Below, in pieces: positions 40,095-48,715 of a DNA stretch of 64,000 nt (within the stretch, counting starts at the first letter, position 1; each line of letters begins with the position of its first letter). The notes below the pieces were generated by a model. That model saw only the letters and a list, made by a program, of their open reading frames with translations, was not told where the DNA came from and did not search any database. A program made the translations under genes and the position numbers. The DNA is from Blastochloris viridis. GTDB taxonomy: Bacteria; Pseudomonadota; Alphaproteobacteria; Rhizobiales; Xanthobacteraceae. Location: NCBI RefSeq assembly GCF_001402875.1, contig NZ_CP012946.1, positions 2,334,001 to 2,398,000 of the forward strand. Reading direction: 5' to 3'.

Positions 40095-41630
40095 GTGACC
40101 GTCGTCCCCAATTTTCATTTGCTCGCCGTTGAGCCCGATCACCGCCCTCACGCAGTGATCATCGGCGCCGGGTTCGGCGGCCTCGGCGCCGCCGTGCGGC
40201 TCGGCGCCCGCGGCTACCGCGTCACGGTGGTCGACCGGCTCGGCGGACCGGGCGGACGGGGCCGCGGCTTCCAGCAGGATGGCTACACCTTCGACGCCGG
40301 CCCCACCCTCGTCACCGCCCCCCACATGTTCGAGGAACTGTGGGAGCTGTGCGGCAAGAAGATGTCCGACCACGTAGCTATGGTGGCGATGGACCCGTTC
40401 TATCGCGTCATCTTTTCCGACGGATCGACATTCGAGGCCAGCCAGCACACCGAGAAGGTGCGTGCCCAGATCGCCAAGCTCGCGCCTGCCGACCTCGCCG
40501 GCTGGGACCGCTATATGGCGCGTGGCGAGGCCAGTCTTCGCGACGTCTATCAGCGCGTCCACGACACCCCGTTTCGCTCGATCTGGGATATGTCCATCGT
40601 CTTGGGGGGCCTCGTCCGGCTCGAGGCCTACCACACGGTCTACGGTCTGGTGTCGCGCTTCGTGAAGGACGAGCGGCTGCGCCAAGTGTTGTCGTTTCAT
40701 CAGCTGTTCATCGGCGGCAACCCGTTCGCGGCCAGCGCGTTCTACAGCCTCATCACCCACCTGGAGAAAAAGTGGGGCGTGCATTTCGCCATTGGCGGCA
40801 CCAGCAGCCTCGCCGACGGTCTCGCCGCCCTGATCCGGGCCCAGGGCGGAGTGCTGCGCTTTAGCGAGGACGTCACGGAGATCACGCTGGACGGCCGGCG
40901 TGCCACCGGCGTCAAACTCGCCTCGGGCGAGACCATCGCCGCCGACGTCGTGGTGTCCAACGCCGATTCCGCCTTCACCTATGGCCGCCTCTTGCCCTCC
41001 CACGCCTGCCGGCGCTGGAACGCCAGGAAGCTCGACCGCGCGCGCTACTCGATGAGCGTGTTCCTCTGGTATTTCGGAACGAGCCGCCAATGGCCCGAGG
41101 TGCCGCATCATACGATCCTGATGGGGCCGCGCTATCGCGAGCTGATCCGGGACATTTTCGTGAAGAAGGTGCTAGCGCCCGACTTCAGCCTCTATCTCCA
41201 TCGGCCCACCGCCACTGACCCCTCGATGGCGCCCGCCGGATGCGACAGCTTCTATGTCCTGTCGCCGGTGCCCAATCTGCAGGGCGACGCCGATTGGACA
41301 AAAGTCGCCGAGCCCTACCGTCGCGCCATCGAGGACAAGCTCGACACCATGCTGCTGCCCGGGCTGAAAGGGTCGGTGGTAACCTCGCGCGTGGTGACGC
41401 CGCTGCATTTCCGCGACACCTTGCTGTCGCCGCACGGCGCCGGTTTCGGGCTCGAGCCGGTGCTGACGCAAAGTGTGTATTTCAGGCCGCACAATTGCAG
41501 CGAAGATATTGACGGCCTCTATCTCGTCGGAGCCGGCACTCATCCCGGCGCAGGTCTGCCAGCGGTGCTCGCCTCGGCGAAAATTCTCGACAAGGTGGTG
41601 CCTGATGCAAGGCAGCTTGCCCGGCTCTAA
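40095..41630 (+). CDS. crtI: CrtI-type phytoene/carotenoid desaturase
   Basis: 511 aa. N-terminal FAD motif AVIIGAGFGGLGAAVRLGARGYRVTVVDRLGGPGGRGRG-type (residues 19-55), FDAGPTLVTAPHMFEELW, and the C-terminal carotenoid-dehydrogenase signature GLYLVGAGTHPGAGLPAVLASAKI. It introduces double bonds into phytoene. GTG start 40095 behind GAAGGAGACG. No crtB or other carotenoid genes are beside it. Its position next to a ChrR cluster fits singlet-oxygen protection. The stop codon sits at the very edge of a family B repeat. Other CrtI-family activities (3,4-desaturase) are possible. Confidence 0.88.
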   Translation: MTVVPNFHLLAVEPDHRPHAVIIGAGFGGLGAAVRLGARGYRVTVVDRLGGPGGRGRGFQQDGYTFDAGPTLVTAPHMFEELWELCGKKMSDHVAMVAMDPFYRVIFSDGSTFEASQHTEKVRAQIAKLAPADLAGWDRYMARGEASLRDVYQRVHDTPFRSIWDMSIVLGGLVRLEAYHTVYGLVSRFVKDERLRQVLSFHQLFIGGNPFAASAFYSLITHLEKKWGVHFAIGGTSSLADGLAALIRAQGGVLRFSEDVTEITLDGRRATGVKLASGETIAADVVVSNADSAFTYGRLLPSHACRRWNARKLDRARYSMSVFLWYFGTSRQWPEVPHHTILMGPRYRELIRDIFVKKVLAPDFSLYLHRPTATDPSMAPAGCDSFYVLSPVPNLQGDADWTKVAEPYRRAIEDKLDTMLLPGLKGSVVTSRVVTPLHFRDTLLSPHGAGFGLEPVLTQSVYFRPHNCSEDIDGLYLVGAGTHPGAGLPAVLASAKILDKVVPDARQLARL

Positions 41631-41760
41631 ACAGAAGCCGCGCGCGCAGCGCGCCACGGCGCCGGGCCGTCCGACGTCCAAGGCAGGCAGGCCGCGGCGG
41701 AGACCTCGCGCCGTCGTCCCGGACAAGCGGCGAAGCCGCGCGATCCGGGACCTATGATCC
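41626..41760. repeat. Family B palindromic repeat abutting the crtI stop
   Basis: Begins CTCTAAACAGAAGCCGCG, where TAA is the crtI stop, and runs GCCACGGCGCCGGGCCGTCC, GACGTCCAAGGCAGGCAGGC, then a stem GTCCCGGACAAGC...GATCCGGGAC. Compared with 27028-27138 it has an extra central segment of about 45 nt, shared with 50992-51148. Confidence 0.75.
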
Positions 41761-41876
41761 GGTTTCCGGGAGATCCCTTCGGGATCCCGGAAACAAGTTC
41801 GCGAAAATCCCTTTGCAAAGAAGGGGATTTTCGGCGACTGGAATACGGTTCTCCGGCCTGATACGATTTCCGTTTG
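41756..41876. repeat. Family A palindromic repeat, reference copy
   Basis: GATCCGGTTTCCGGGAGATC, CCTTCGGGATCCCGGAAAC, then GCGAAAATCCCTTTGCAAAG, AAGGGGATTTTCGGCGAC, and GGAATACGGTTCTCCGGCC. Three stem-loop modules. It directly follows the family B copy and precedes a different inverted repeat. Confidence 0.8.
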
Positions 41877-41893
41877 ATCAGCTCGGCTCTTCC

Positions 41894-42046
41894 TTCCCTC
41901 TCCCCTTGCGGGAGAGGGTGCCGAGCGATCGTAAAGATCGCGAGGCGGGTGAGGGGGCCTGCGCGCAGAAGGCTGACATACCCCTCACCCGGCTCGGATT
42001 TCGCTTCGCTCATCCTCGCCACCCTCTCCCGCAAGGGGAGAGGGAA
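41894..42046. repeat. Long inverted repeat (CCCTCTCCC type)
   Basis: Perfect 23-nt arms (41896-41918 and 42022-42044; CCCTCTCCCC...GAGAGGG) enclose further complementary segments (GGCGGGTGAGGGG and CCCCTCACCC). Elements of this type are common in Rhizobiales and make a large hairpin. It is followed by a family A fragment (42085-42140). The interval 41626-42136 thus consists entirely of repeats. Confidence 0.8.
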
Positions 42047-42136
42047 AAGACGCGCCCCCGACCAACGGCCATTCCGAGCCGATCAGCCGGAAACCGTATG
42101 ATCGGCTGGATTTCGCTCGATCTCCCGGAAATCGTA

Positions 42137-42547
42137 TCAGTGCATGACGACCGACGTCGCGGCGTCTGCCAGCACCATCGGCTCGGCGGCGGCGGCCGTG
42201 TTCTCGGCGCGCGCCAGATAACGCACGCACTGCCTCTCGCGGTCATAGCCGAGCAGGACGCCGAGCATGAAATCGTGCTCGGCCGACAACTGGCATAGCG
42301 GCCCGGCCATAAAGCGCCGCACCGCCATCACCGCCGGCTGGCAGCCGAACACCACATTGACCCGGTCCGGGCACGCCTCATGAACGTGATGGGCGATGCC
42401 CGCCGCGGCAAGGCGCGCGATCACCGCCCCCGCCGCGTCGGCGGTCATGGTCATCATCGCCAGCGGCCGCAGCCCCTTCGAGAGCTCATAGAGGTGGTGA
42501 TTGAAGATCTGCAGCGCCGCGCTGCTCAGACCAGCCGGCTGACCCAT
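42137..42547 (-). CDS. DUF2023 protein, flavodoxin partner
   Basis: 136 aa. IFNHHLYELSKGLRPLAMMTM near residue 14 and the later FMLGVLLGYDRERQCVRYLAR are the DUF2023 hallmarks. Family members are found next to, or fused with, flavodoxin; here its ATG lies 22 nt inside the flavodoxin 3' end. Function unknown; a flavodoxin-specific accessory role is inferred only from the constant pairing. The C-terminal 25 residues are low-complexity. Confidence 0.8.
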   Translation of the reverse strand: MGQPAGLSSAALQIFNHHLYELSKGLRPLAMMTMTADAAGAVIARLAAAGIAHHVHEACPDRVNVVFGCQPAVMAVRRFMAGPLCQLSAEHDFMLGVLLGYDRERQCVRYLARAENTAAAAEPMVLADAATSVVMH

Positions 42548-43008
42548 TCGGTGATCCTCTTCTCGGTCTTGGAGGACTGGGTGTCCTGGTCGAGGGCAAG
42601 GCCGACGAAACGGCCATCGCGTTCGGCCTTGGAGGCGGTATAGTCGTAGCCGGCGGTGTCGGTGAAGCCGACCACGATCGCACCGCGCTCGACGACGTGC
42701 TCATAGAGAATGCCCATGGCGTCGACGAAGCTCTCGGGGTAGCCGATCTGGTCGCCGGTACCGAACAGCGCCACCTTCTTGCCGGCGAGGCTCGCTTTGG
42801 CCAACTTGTCGATATTGGCTTCCCAATCCACCTGCAGATCGCCGGCGCCGTAAGTCGGCGCGCCGAGGATGAGCAGGGTGCAATTCTCGAAGTCAGCGGC
42901 CGTCGCCGACTTGATGTCGATCGCCCGGCCATGCGTGTGCTTTGCGATCCGCGAGGCGACCGCCTTGGTTGCTCCGCCATCGGAGCCGAAAATTACGTTC
43001 ACGCTCAT
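42526..43008 (-). CDS. fldA: Flavodoxin
   Basis: 160 aa. FMN phosphate loop VIFGSDGGATKAVASRIAKH (residues 5-24), then LLILGAPTYGAGDLQVDWE (first FMN-flanking loop) and GTGDQIGYPESFVDAMGILY (second loop with the stacking Tyr): a standard short/long flavodoxin. It carries single electrons in place of ferredoxin, usually under iron limitation. Translationally linked with DUF2023. TTGAAACGCAATCGCAACAG upstream on the minus strand could be an iron-regulator site (weak). Confidence 0.93.
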   Translation of the reverse strand: MSVNVIFGSDGGATKAVASRIAKHTHGRAIDIKSATAADFENCTLLILGAPTYGAGDLQVDWEANIDKLAKASLAGKKVALFGTGDQIGYPESFVDAMGILYEHVVERGAIVVGFTDTAGYDYTASKAERDGRFVGLALDQDTQSSKTEKRITEWVSRLV

Positions 43009-43562
43009 CTGTCGAGGTTTTCAATCGTCCATGAGGAGGAAAAAGAGACTCGCTCGGAGGTTGGCCCGCCCGTGTCCCAGGTGAAACCGCAGCGGGCTAA
43101 CCCTATTGCTGTTGCGATTGCGTTTCAATTTCAAAAAAGCGGCGACCTGAGTAAATTTCGTCCAACGCACTTTCTTTGTATAATATTTCAAATGTAGATC
43201 GAGCGGCCCCAGCCAAGCGTGGAACGTTCCGGCACGCAAGCGCCCGTTGTCACGCCTCACCGCGGCGGCGAATGTCTGTCACGCCGGCAGAAATTTCGGC
43301 GGAGACCGGCGCGTCGCCTCCGACACCGGAAGCGACATCTTACAATAGTTCAAAACGACGGATTCGGAGGTCATCTGAAATCCGGCCGCCCAGGCCGGAG
43401 TTTCGGTCAATGTCCGGCAAGCCGCGGGACCGCGCGGAAATCGAGCGACACGGGATGGCCGGCCATCCGCCTTGCGGACGCGATCAGCCGGAACACCGGT
43501 CGGACGCATAACGGCGCGGTGCCGCGGCCCAAGGGCGGACGCCTCGGCCGGCGCCGTTGGCA
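43009..43562. other. 554-nt gap upstream of flavodoxin
   Basis: No gene recognised. The flavodoxin-proximal 200 nt are AT-rich for this genome (TTTCAATTTCAAAAAAGCGG; TTTGTATAATATTTCAAATG) and must hold its promoter. The distal half is GC-rich and non-coding in appearance, downstream of the FkbM gene. Confidence 0.6.
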
Positions 43563-44354
43563 TTACTTGATCAGCTTGGTGGCCGGATCGGAGGCGTGAA
43601 GCGCGAGCAGGTTGATCCCAAGCGGGTAGACGTTGTAGCCAAACTCGCTGACGAACGCGGCAAGCTCGCCCTCGTTGGCCTTGATCTTCTCGATGATGAG
43701 TTGAGGCTTGAACGCCTCGAGGGATTTGCGGGCGCCCTTCAGCGCCTCCAGTTCCATGCCCTCGATGTCGATTTTGATGAAGTCGAGCCGCTGCAATCCC
43801 AGCGCATCGATCGGCATCATCCGCGTCTCGATCGTGCCACTGTCGGAATAGTCGATGTTCTGGCCGATGAACTCGTTGGTGTCGGTCTTGCGGATTTCCA
43901 GGCTGCCGAAGCTCGAGGCCACCAGATAGTTGGGCTTGGGCACGCGGATCGTGCCGATGTTCTCGCCCACCGCCGCCCACAGCGCGCGGGCGTTGAAGCA
44001 ATTGTTGAGGGCAATATTGCCCGCCAGCGCGTAGAACACACGCTCCTGGGCCTCGAACGCGATCACCTCGCCCCAGCCGTACATGGCGCGGGCCCACTCG
44101 ATGGTGTGGACGCCGACATTGGCACCGCAGTCGATGGCCACCACGCCATCGCCGAAATTCTCGCGGCGGGTGCGCAGCAGCTGCAGCGCGAGGTCGACCT
44201 CGTCGGGATCGAACGCCGAGCGATTGAGCAGTTGAAAGCCGACGCCGTAACCACCGGCGTTGGTGATCCGATAGTCGTGTCGGTTCACCAGCATGGTGCC
44301 GTGATTGGTGGAGACGGCCACGAAGGCGATCGGGCGCTGCGGGAACGGCGACAT
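43563..44354 (-). CDS. FkbM family methyltransferase
   Basis: 263 aa. SAM-binding DGVVAIDCGANVGVHTIEWAR (around residues 70-90), VIAFEAQERVFYALAGNIALN, and the C-terminal LDFIKIDIEGMELEALKGARKSLEAFKPQLIIEK, the FkbM signature. O-methylates a sugar or small molecule. Start at ATG 44352-44354; a TTG three codons upstream is possible. It lies head-to-head with the TPR/glycosyltransferase gene, suggesting a glycan-modifying role. Confidence 0.88.
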   Translation of the reverse strand: MSPFPQRPIAFVAVSTNHGTMLVNRHDYRITNAGGYGVGFQLLNRSAFDPDEVDLALQLLRTRRENFGDGVVAIDCGANVGVHTIEWARAMYGWGEVIAFEAQERVFYALAGNIALNNCFNARALWAAVGENIGTIRVPKPNYLVASSFGSLEIRKTDTNEFIGQNIDYSDSGTIETRMMPIDALGLQRLDFIKIDIEGMELEALKGARKSLEAFKPQLIIEKIKANEGELAAFVSEFGYNVYPLGINLLALHASDPATKLIK

Positions 44355-44731
44355 GATGCACAACCGACGGTGTTGCGGTGAAAGGTCTGCGGCCGGAACC
44401 GCCTCGCAGACGCTCGGGCGGCGGCGGCCGGTCGGTTCGCTCGTGCGGAAGTTATACGTGAAACCGGTCAGGTTCAGGCGGTTTGATAGAAAATTCGTTT
44501 CAAACTGGCCGTTCCCGGCCGCTCAAACTGGCGCGGTCCTGGCCGCGCCGCCCAGGCGAGGCGGTGTTTTGGCGCCTGAACTGGCCCGGTGCTCCGTATC
44601 AGAAACGTGCGCCGAAGCAGGAGTCATCGAGCTGCGCAGCCGGCCGGCCGATCGGGGCCTGTGTGCTCGATGCTCGAAGCGACGGCGGCTGAAGTCGGGG
44701 GACGCCCCGCAATCGCGGATGGCGGCTGGGA
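44355..44731. other. 377-nt divergent promoter region
   Basis: Between the divergent FkbM and TPR genes. Contains an AT-rich patch (TTTGATAGAAAATTCGTTTC, 44481-44500) and two near-repeats of TCAAACTGGC (44499, 44523). No coding sequence recognised. Confidence 0.55.
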
Positions 44732-46588
44732 ATGACACCGAACAACGATCGCACAGGCACCCTCCCCCAGCCGTCTGCCGCCTCGGGCGCGGACCTCGCC
44801 GCCCTCGCCCGTGCCTGCGTGGCGAACCCGGCCGACGCCGCAGCGTTCGCTAGTATGGCCGCGCACGTTGCCGCTGCGGCAACGCCGGAACTCGCGGCGG
44901 CGACCGTCGGCACGGTGGCCACACTGTGGCCTGACAACCCCAACCTGTTCGTGTCGCTCGGCTTGGCGGCGATCTACCAGGAGCACGCCCGCGACGCCGT
45001 CGCGGTGTTCCGGTCGGCGCTCCAGCGTATGCCGCAAGCGCCGCAGCTTTATGCCGGCCTCGGCCTTGCGCTGATGAAGAACGGCGAGCTGGACGAGGCG
45101 ATCGCGACCTACGGAACCGCCGCGACACTCGCCCCGGCCCGCGCCGTGGAATGGCTCGCCGAGGCCAATCACGAGATGGCGCTGGTGCTGCGCAGCCGCG
45201 GCCAATTCCAGGCCGCCGCCGCCGCCATCGAACAGGCGCTGGCGCTGCGCCCGGACTGGCCCGACGCGCACTGCAATCTCGGCCTCGTCTACCGGGCGGA
45301 CGAGCGCCTCGACGAGGCGATCCGCTGCTACCGTCGCGCAATCGAGCTCGATCCTTGCCACGTCATCGCCCATTCCAACCTCGGCTCCGCGCTTCGCGAG
45401 GCCGGGCGGCCCGAAGAGGCGATGGCCGTGCTGCACCGCGCCATCGAACTCGCGCCGGACGGGATGGAAGGCTACGGCAATCTCGCCAATGTCATGCAGG
45501 GGCTCGGACGGATCGACGACGCCCGCGCGCTGCTGGACAGGGCGATTTCCTGCCGTCCGGACCACCCCAAGCATGCGCTGGCGCGCTTCAACCGCGCCCT
45601 GCTGATCATGCTCGACGGCGACCTCGCGCGCGGCTTTGCCGAGTACGAATGGCGGCGCAACGGCGGCCAGCCGGCCTTCGTCAAACGGAGCTTCGCGACG
45701 CAGGAATGGCAGGGCGAAGCGCTCGCCGGCCGCACCATCCTGCTTTACGCCGAGCAGGGGCTCGGCGACACCATCCAGTTCTGCCGCTACGTGCCGATGG
45801 TCGAAGCGCTGGGAGCGCGCATCGTGCTGCAGGTTCACGCCGGGCTGGTTTCGCTGGTTGCGGCCGCCTTCCCGGCCGCCGTCGTCGTCGCCAATGGCGA
45901 GCCGCTGCCGCCGTTCGACTGCCACTTCCCGCTGATGAGCCTGGCCTGGCGGTTCGGCACCACGCTCGACACCGTTCCGGCCGAGGTGCCCTACCTCGCC
46001 GTCGATCCGGCCAAGCGCGCGGCGTGGCAGGCACGGCTGAGCGGCGCCGACGGCCTCAAGGTCGGGCTGGTGTGGGCGGGAAACGCGAAGACCAAGCACG
46101 ACCGCCAGCGCTCGCTGGCCGCCGCCGCGCTGCTGCCGCACCTGCCGCGCGCGGGCGTGTCGCTGTTCAGCCTGCAGAAGGACTGCCGGCCCGGCGACGA
46201 GGCGGCGCTCGCCGCCTTCGGCGGCCCTGTCACCGACCTGGCGCCGCTGCTGGGCGACTTCTCCGACACCGCCGCGGCGGTGTCCGCACTCGACCTGGTG
46301 ATCTCGGTCGACAGCGCGGTCGCGCACCTCGCCGGCGCGCTGGCACGGCCGACCTGGGTGCTGCTGCCCTACGCGCTCGACTGGCGCTGGCTGCGCGAGC
46401 GCGCCGACAGCCCGTGGTACCCCACCGTTCGGCTGTTCCGCCAGCATGCGGCGGGCGACTGGTCGGATGTGCTGGCGAAGGCCGGCGCGGCGCTGCACGC
46501 GGCGGCGCGTCAAGGCGCGGTGCCGCCATTCGTCCGTTACGCGCCGCCCGACGCGCCCGCAGGCATGGAGGTCGCATCCGCCGCCTGA
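44732..46588 (+). CDS. TPR protein with glycosyltransferase-like C-terminal domain
   Basis: 618 aa. Roughly residues 60-290 are tetratricopeptide repeats (for example HCNLGLVYRADERLDEAIRC, HSNLGSALREAGRPEEAMAV, YGNLANVMQGLGRIDDARAL). Residues about 330-590 resemble the GT-B C-terminal part seen in bacterial TPR proteins of the GT41/GT9-like type (ILLYAEQGLGDTIQFCRYVP, VGLVWAGNAKTKHDRQRSL, DLVISVDSAVAHLAGALARP). It probably glycosylates a protein or envelope polymer; donor and acceptor are unknown. Confidence 0.82.
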   Translation: MTPNNDRTGTLPQPSAASGADLAALARACVANPADAAAFASMAAHVAAAATPELAAATVGTVATLWPDNPNLFVSLGLAAIYQEHARDAVAVFRSALQRMPQAPQLYAGLGLALMKNGELDEAIATYGTAATLAPARAVEWLAEANHEMALVLRSRGQFQAAAAAIEQALALRPDWPDAHCNLGLVYRADERLDEAIRCYRRAIELDPCHVIAHSNLGSALREAGRPEEAMAVLHRAIELAPDGMEGYGNLANVMQGLGRIDDARALLDRAISCRPDHPKHALARFNRALLIMLDGDLARGFAEYEWRRNGGQPAFVKRSFATQEWQGEALAGRTILLYAEQGLGDTIQFCRYVPMVEALGARIVLQVHAGLVSLVAAAFPAAVVVANGEPLPPFDCHFPLMSLAWRFGTTLDTVPAEVPYLAVDPAKRAAWQARLSGADGLKVGLVWAGNAKTKHDRQRSLAAAALLPHLPRAGVSLFSLQKDCRPGDEAALAAFGGPVTDLAPLLGDFSDTAAAVSALDLVISVDSAVAHLAGALARPTWVLLPYALDWRWLRERADSPWYPTVRLFRQHAAGDWSDVLAKAGAALHAAARQGAVPPFVRYAPPDAPAGMEVASAA

Positions 46589-46672
46589 CGATCCGTCGCG
46601 CTACGCCGCAAGCGGCCGCGGCGCGGCAACACGCCGGAAGCCGGATGACAGACATGAAAGATGAGCCGGAAG

Positions 46673-48136
46673 ATGGACGCATCGTTCGTTGAGAAATGGC
46701 AGGGGCTGCGCGTCGTCGTTGTGGGCGATGTCATGCTCGACCGGTTCATCTACGGTCAGGTCGAACGGATTTCGCCCGAGGCGCCGATCCCGATCCTCCA
46801 TTTCCAGTCCGAGAAGGCGATGCTCGGCGGCGCCGCCAACGTCGCGCGCAATGTCGTCGCGCTGGGCGGCCGCGCGGTGCTGATCGGCGCACTCGGCCAG
46901 GACGACGGCGGCGACCTGATCGCCAACAAGCTCACGGTGCAGGAGGGCATCGACGGCAGCTTCGTGCGCATCGCCGGCCACCCCACCACGCTCAAGACCC
47001 GCTACGTCTCCGGCATCCACCAGATCATGCGGCTCGACGTCGAGCGCCGGCTGGCGCTCGATATCGCGACGGCCGACGACATCTGCGCCCGGTTCGCCGC
47101 CGTGGTCGGCGATGCCGACGCGGTGGTGCTGTCCGACTACGACAAGGGCGTGCTGTCGCGCGAGGTGATCCGCCGCATCGTCGGCCTGGCGCGCAGCCGG
47201 GGCGTTCCGATCGTGGTCGACCCCAAGGTGCGCGACATCGACCGCTATGCCGGCGCCACGGTGCTGACGCCGAACGCCGCCGAGGCCGCCATGATCACCG
47301 GACTCGACTGCCGACAGGACGACAGTGCCGGCATTGCCGCCCGGCGGCTGTGCGAACTGGCCGCGGTCGAGACCGTGGTCGTCACCCGCGGCGCCCAGGG
47401 CATGACGATCTGGGACCCCGCCAACCGGCCGGCCGGGCCGACCACCATCGCCACCGCCGCCTCGGAGGTGTTCGACGTGTCCGGCGCCGGCGATACCGTG
47501 GTCGCCGCGCTGGCACTGGCGCTCGCCAACGGCGCCTCGGTGACCGACAGCGCTAGCATCGCCAATGTCGCGGCCGGCATCGCCGTCGGCAAGCGCGGCA
47601 CCGCGGTGGTGCGCGCACGCGAGTTGGCCAAGGCGCTCAAGGGCATCAGCGGCAGCGATCTGAAGATCGTGTCGAACACGGAGGCCGCCGTCACCGTCGC
47701 CGACTGGAAGGCGCACGGCCTGCGGGTCGGCTTCACCAATGGCTGCTTCGACCTGATCCACCCCGGCCACATCGAGTTGCTGTGGCGCGCCCGCGCGGCT
47801 TGCGACCGGCTGGTGGTCGCGCTCAACACCGACGCCTCGGTGCGCCGCCTCAAGGGCAGCAGCCGCCCGGTCCAGCGCGAGTGGGCGCGCTCGGTGGTGA
47901 TGGCCGCGATCAACCACGTCGACCTCGTCACGCTGTTCGACGAGGACACCCCGCTGGAGCTGATCCAGAGCCTGAAGCCGGACTGCCTGATCAAAGGCGC
48001 CGACTACACCATCGACAATGTGGTGGGCGCCGATTTCGTCCGCACCTACGGCGGCCAGGTGCTGCTGGTGCCGCTGGAGGATGGCCACAGCACCACCTCG
48101 ATCATCAGCCGCGCCAACGTCGGGGCGGCGGCATGA
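46673..48136 (+). CDS. hldE: Bifunctional heptose 7-phosphate kinase/heptose 1-phosphate adenylyltransferase
   Basis: 487 aa. N-terminal PfkB-type kinase domain (VVVVGDVMLDRFIYGQVERISPEAPIPIL; VSGAGDTVVAALALAL) and, from about residue 350, a nucleotidyltransferase domain with GFTNGCFDLIHPGHIELL (HxGH motif). Makes ADP-heptose for LPS inner core. Start at ATG 46673 after GCCGGAAG. The stop overlaps gmhB by 4 nt, forming a heptose operon; hldD and gmhA are not in the window. Confidence 0.96.
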   Translation: MDASFVEKWQGLRVVVVGDVMLDRFIYGQVERISPEAPIPILHFQSEKAMLGGAANVARNVVALGGRAVLIGALGQDDGGDLIANKLTVQEGIDGSFVRIAGHPTTLKTRYVSGIHQIMRLDVERRLALDIATADDICARFAAVVGDADAVVLSDYDKGVLSREVIRRIVGLARSRGVPIVVDPKVRDIDRYAGATVLTPNAAEAAMITGLDCRQDDSAGIAARRLCELAAVETVVVTRGAQGMTIWDPANRPAGPTTIATAASEVFDVSGAGDTVVAALALALANGASVTDSASIANVAAGIAVGKRGTAVVRARELAKALKGISGSDLKIVSNTEAAVTVADWKAHGLRVGFTNGCFDLIHPGHIELLWRARAACDRLVVALNTDASVRRLKGSSRPVQREWARSVVMAAINHVDLVTLFDEDTPLELIQSLKPDCLIKGADYTIDNVVGADFVRTYGGQVLLVPLEDGHSTTSIISRANVGAAA

Positions 48137-48657
48137 CCGCGCCAGCCCAACCGCGCCTCGCGCTGCTCGACCGCGACGGCACCATCATCATCGACCGCGG
48201 CTACCTCGCCGACCCTTCCGGCATCGCGTTCGCCCCCGGAGCGCTGGCCGGCCTCCGCCTTTTGCGCGACGCCGGCTTCACGCTGGCGCTGGTCACCAAC
48301 CAATCCGGCATCGCCCGCGGCTATTTCGACGAGGCGACGCTGGCGGCGATCCACCGCCGCCTCGAAGCCCTGCTGGCGGCCGAGGGACTGCACCTCGGCG
48401 CGGTCTACCACTGCCCGCACGGCCCGGACGATGGCTGCGCCTGCCGAAAGCCGGCGCCGGGCCTACTGACCGCAGCGATGCGCGACCTCGGCTTTGCGCC
48501 GGACGAGGCAGTGATGATCGGCGACAGCTGCGGCGACATGGCTGCGGCGGCTGCCGCCGGCATCGAGGGCATCCGCATCGGGCCGGGGGCCGCGCCTGAT
48601 TTCCTCGACGCCGCGCAGCGCGCCATCGGCCACTTCGCGCGCCGGCGGGCGGCCTGA
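48133..48657 (+). CDS. gmhB: D-glycero-beta-D-manno-heptose 1,7-bisphosphate 7-phosphatase
   Basis: 174 aa HAD-superfamily enzyme. Catalytic DRDGT (Asp13, Asp15), motif II VTNQSGIARGYF, the zinc-finger-like CPHGPDDGCACRKP, and motif IV MIGDSCGDM. Removes the 7-phosphate between the two HldE steps. ATG overlaps the hldE stop; AGE epimerase follows 58 nt later. Confidence 0.94.
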   Translation: MTAPAQPRLALLDRDGTIIIDRGYLADPSGIAFAPGALAGLRLLRDAGFTLALVTNQSGIARGYFDEATLAAIHRRLEALLAAEGLHLGAVYHCPHGPDDGCACRKPAPGLLTAAMRDLGFAPDEAVMIGDSCGDMAAAAAAGIEGIRIGPGAAPDFLDAAQRAIGHFARRRAA

Positions 48658-48715
48658 TAGCATCGGCGGCAGCAGCCAGCCACCGCAGATTCCCTTCAAC
48701 CGCGAGCGCTGAGCG

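Noticed and set aside
43021..43200. Fur or Irr operator upstream of flavodoxin
   Set aside because: TTGAAACGCAATCGCAACAG is suggestive but not a clear dyad; I mention it in the flavodoxin entry without calling a site.
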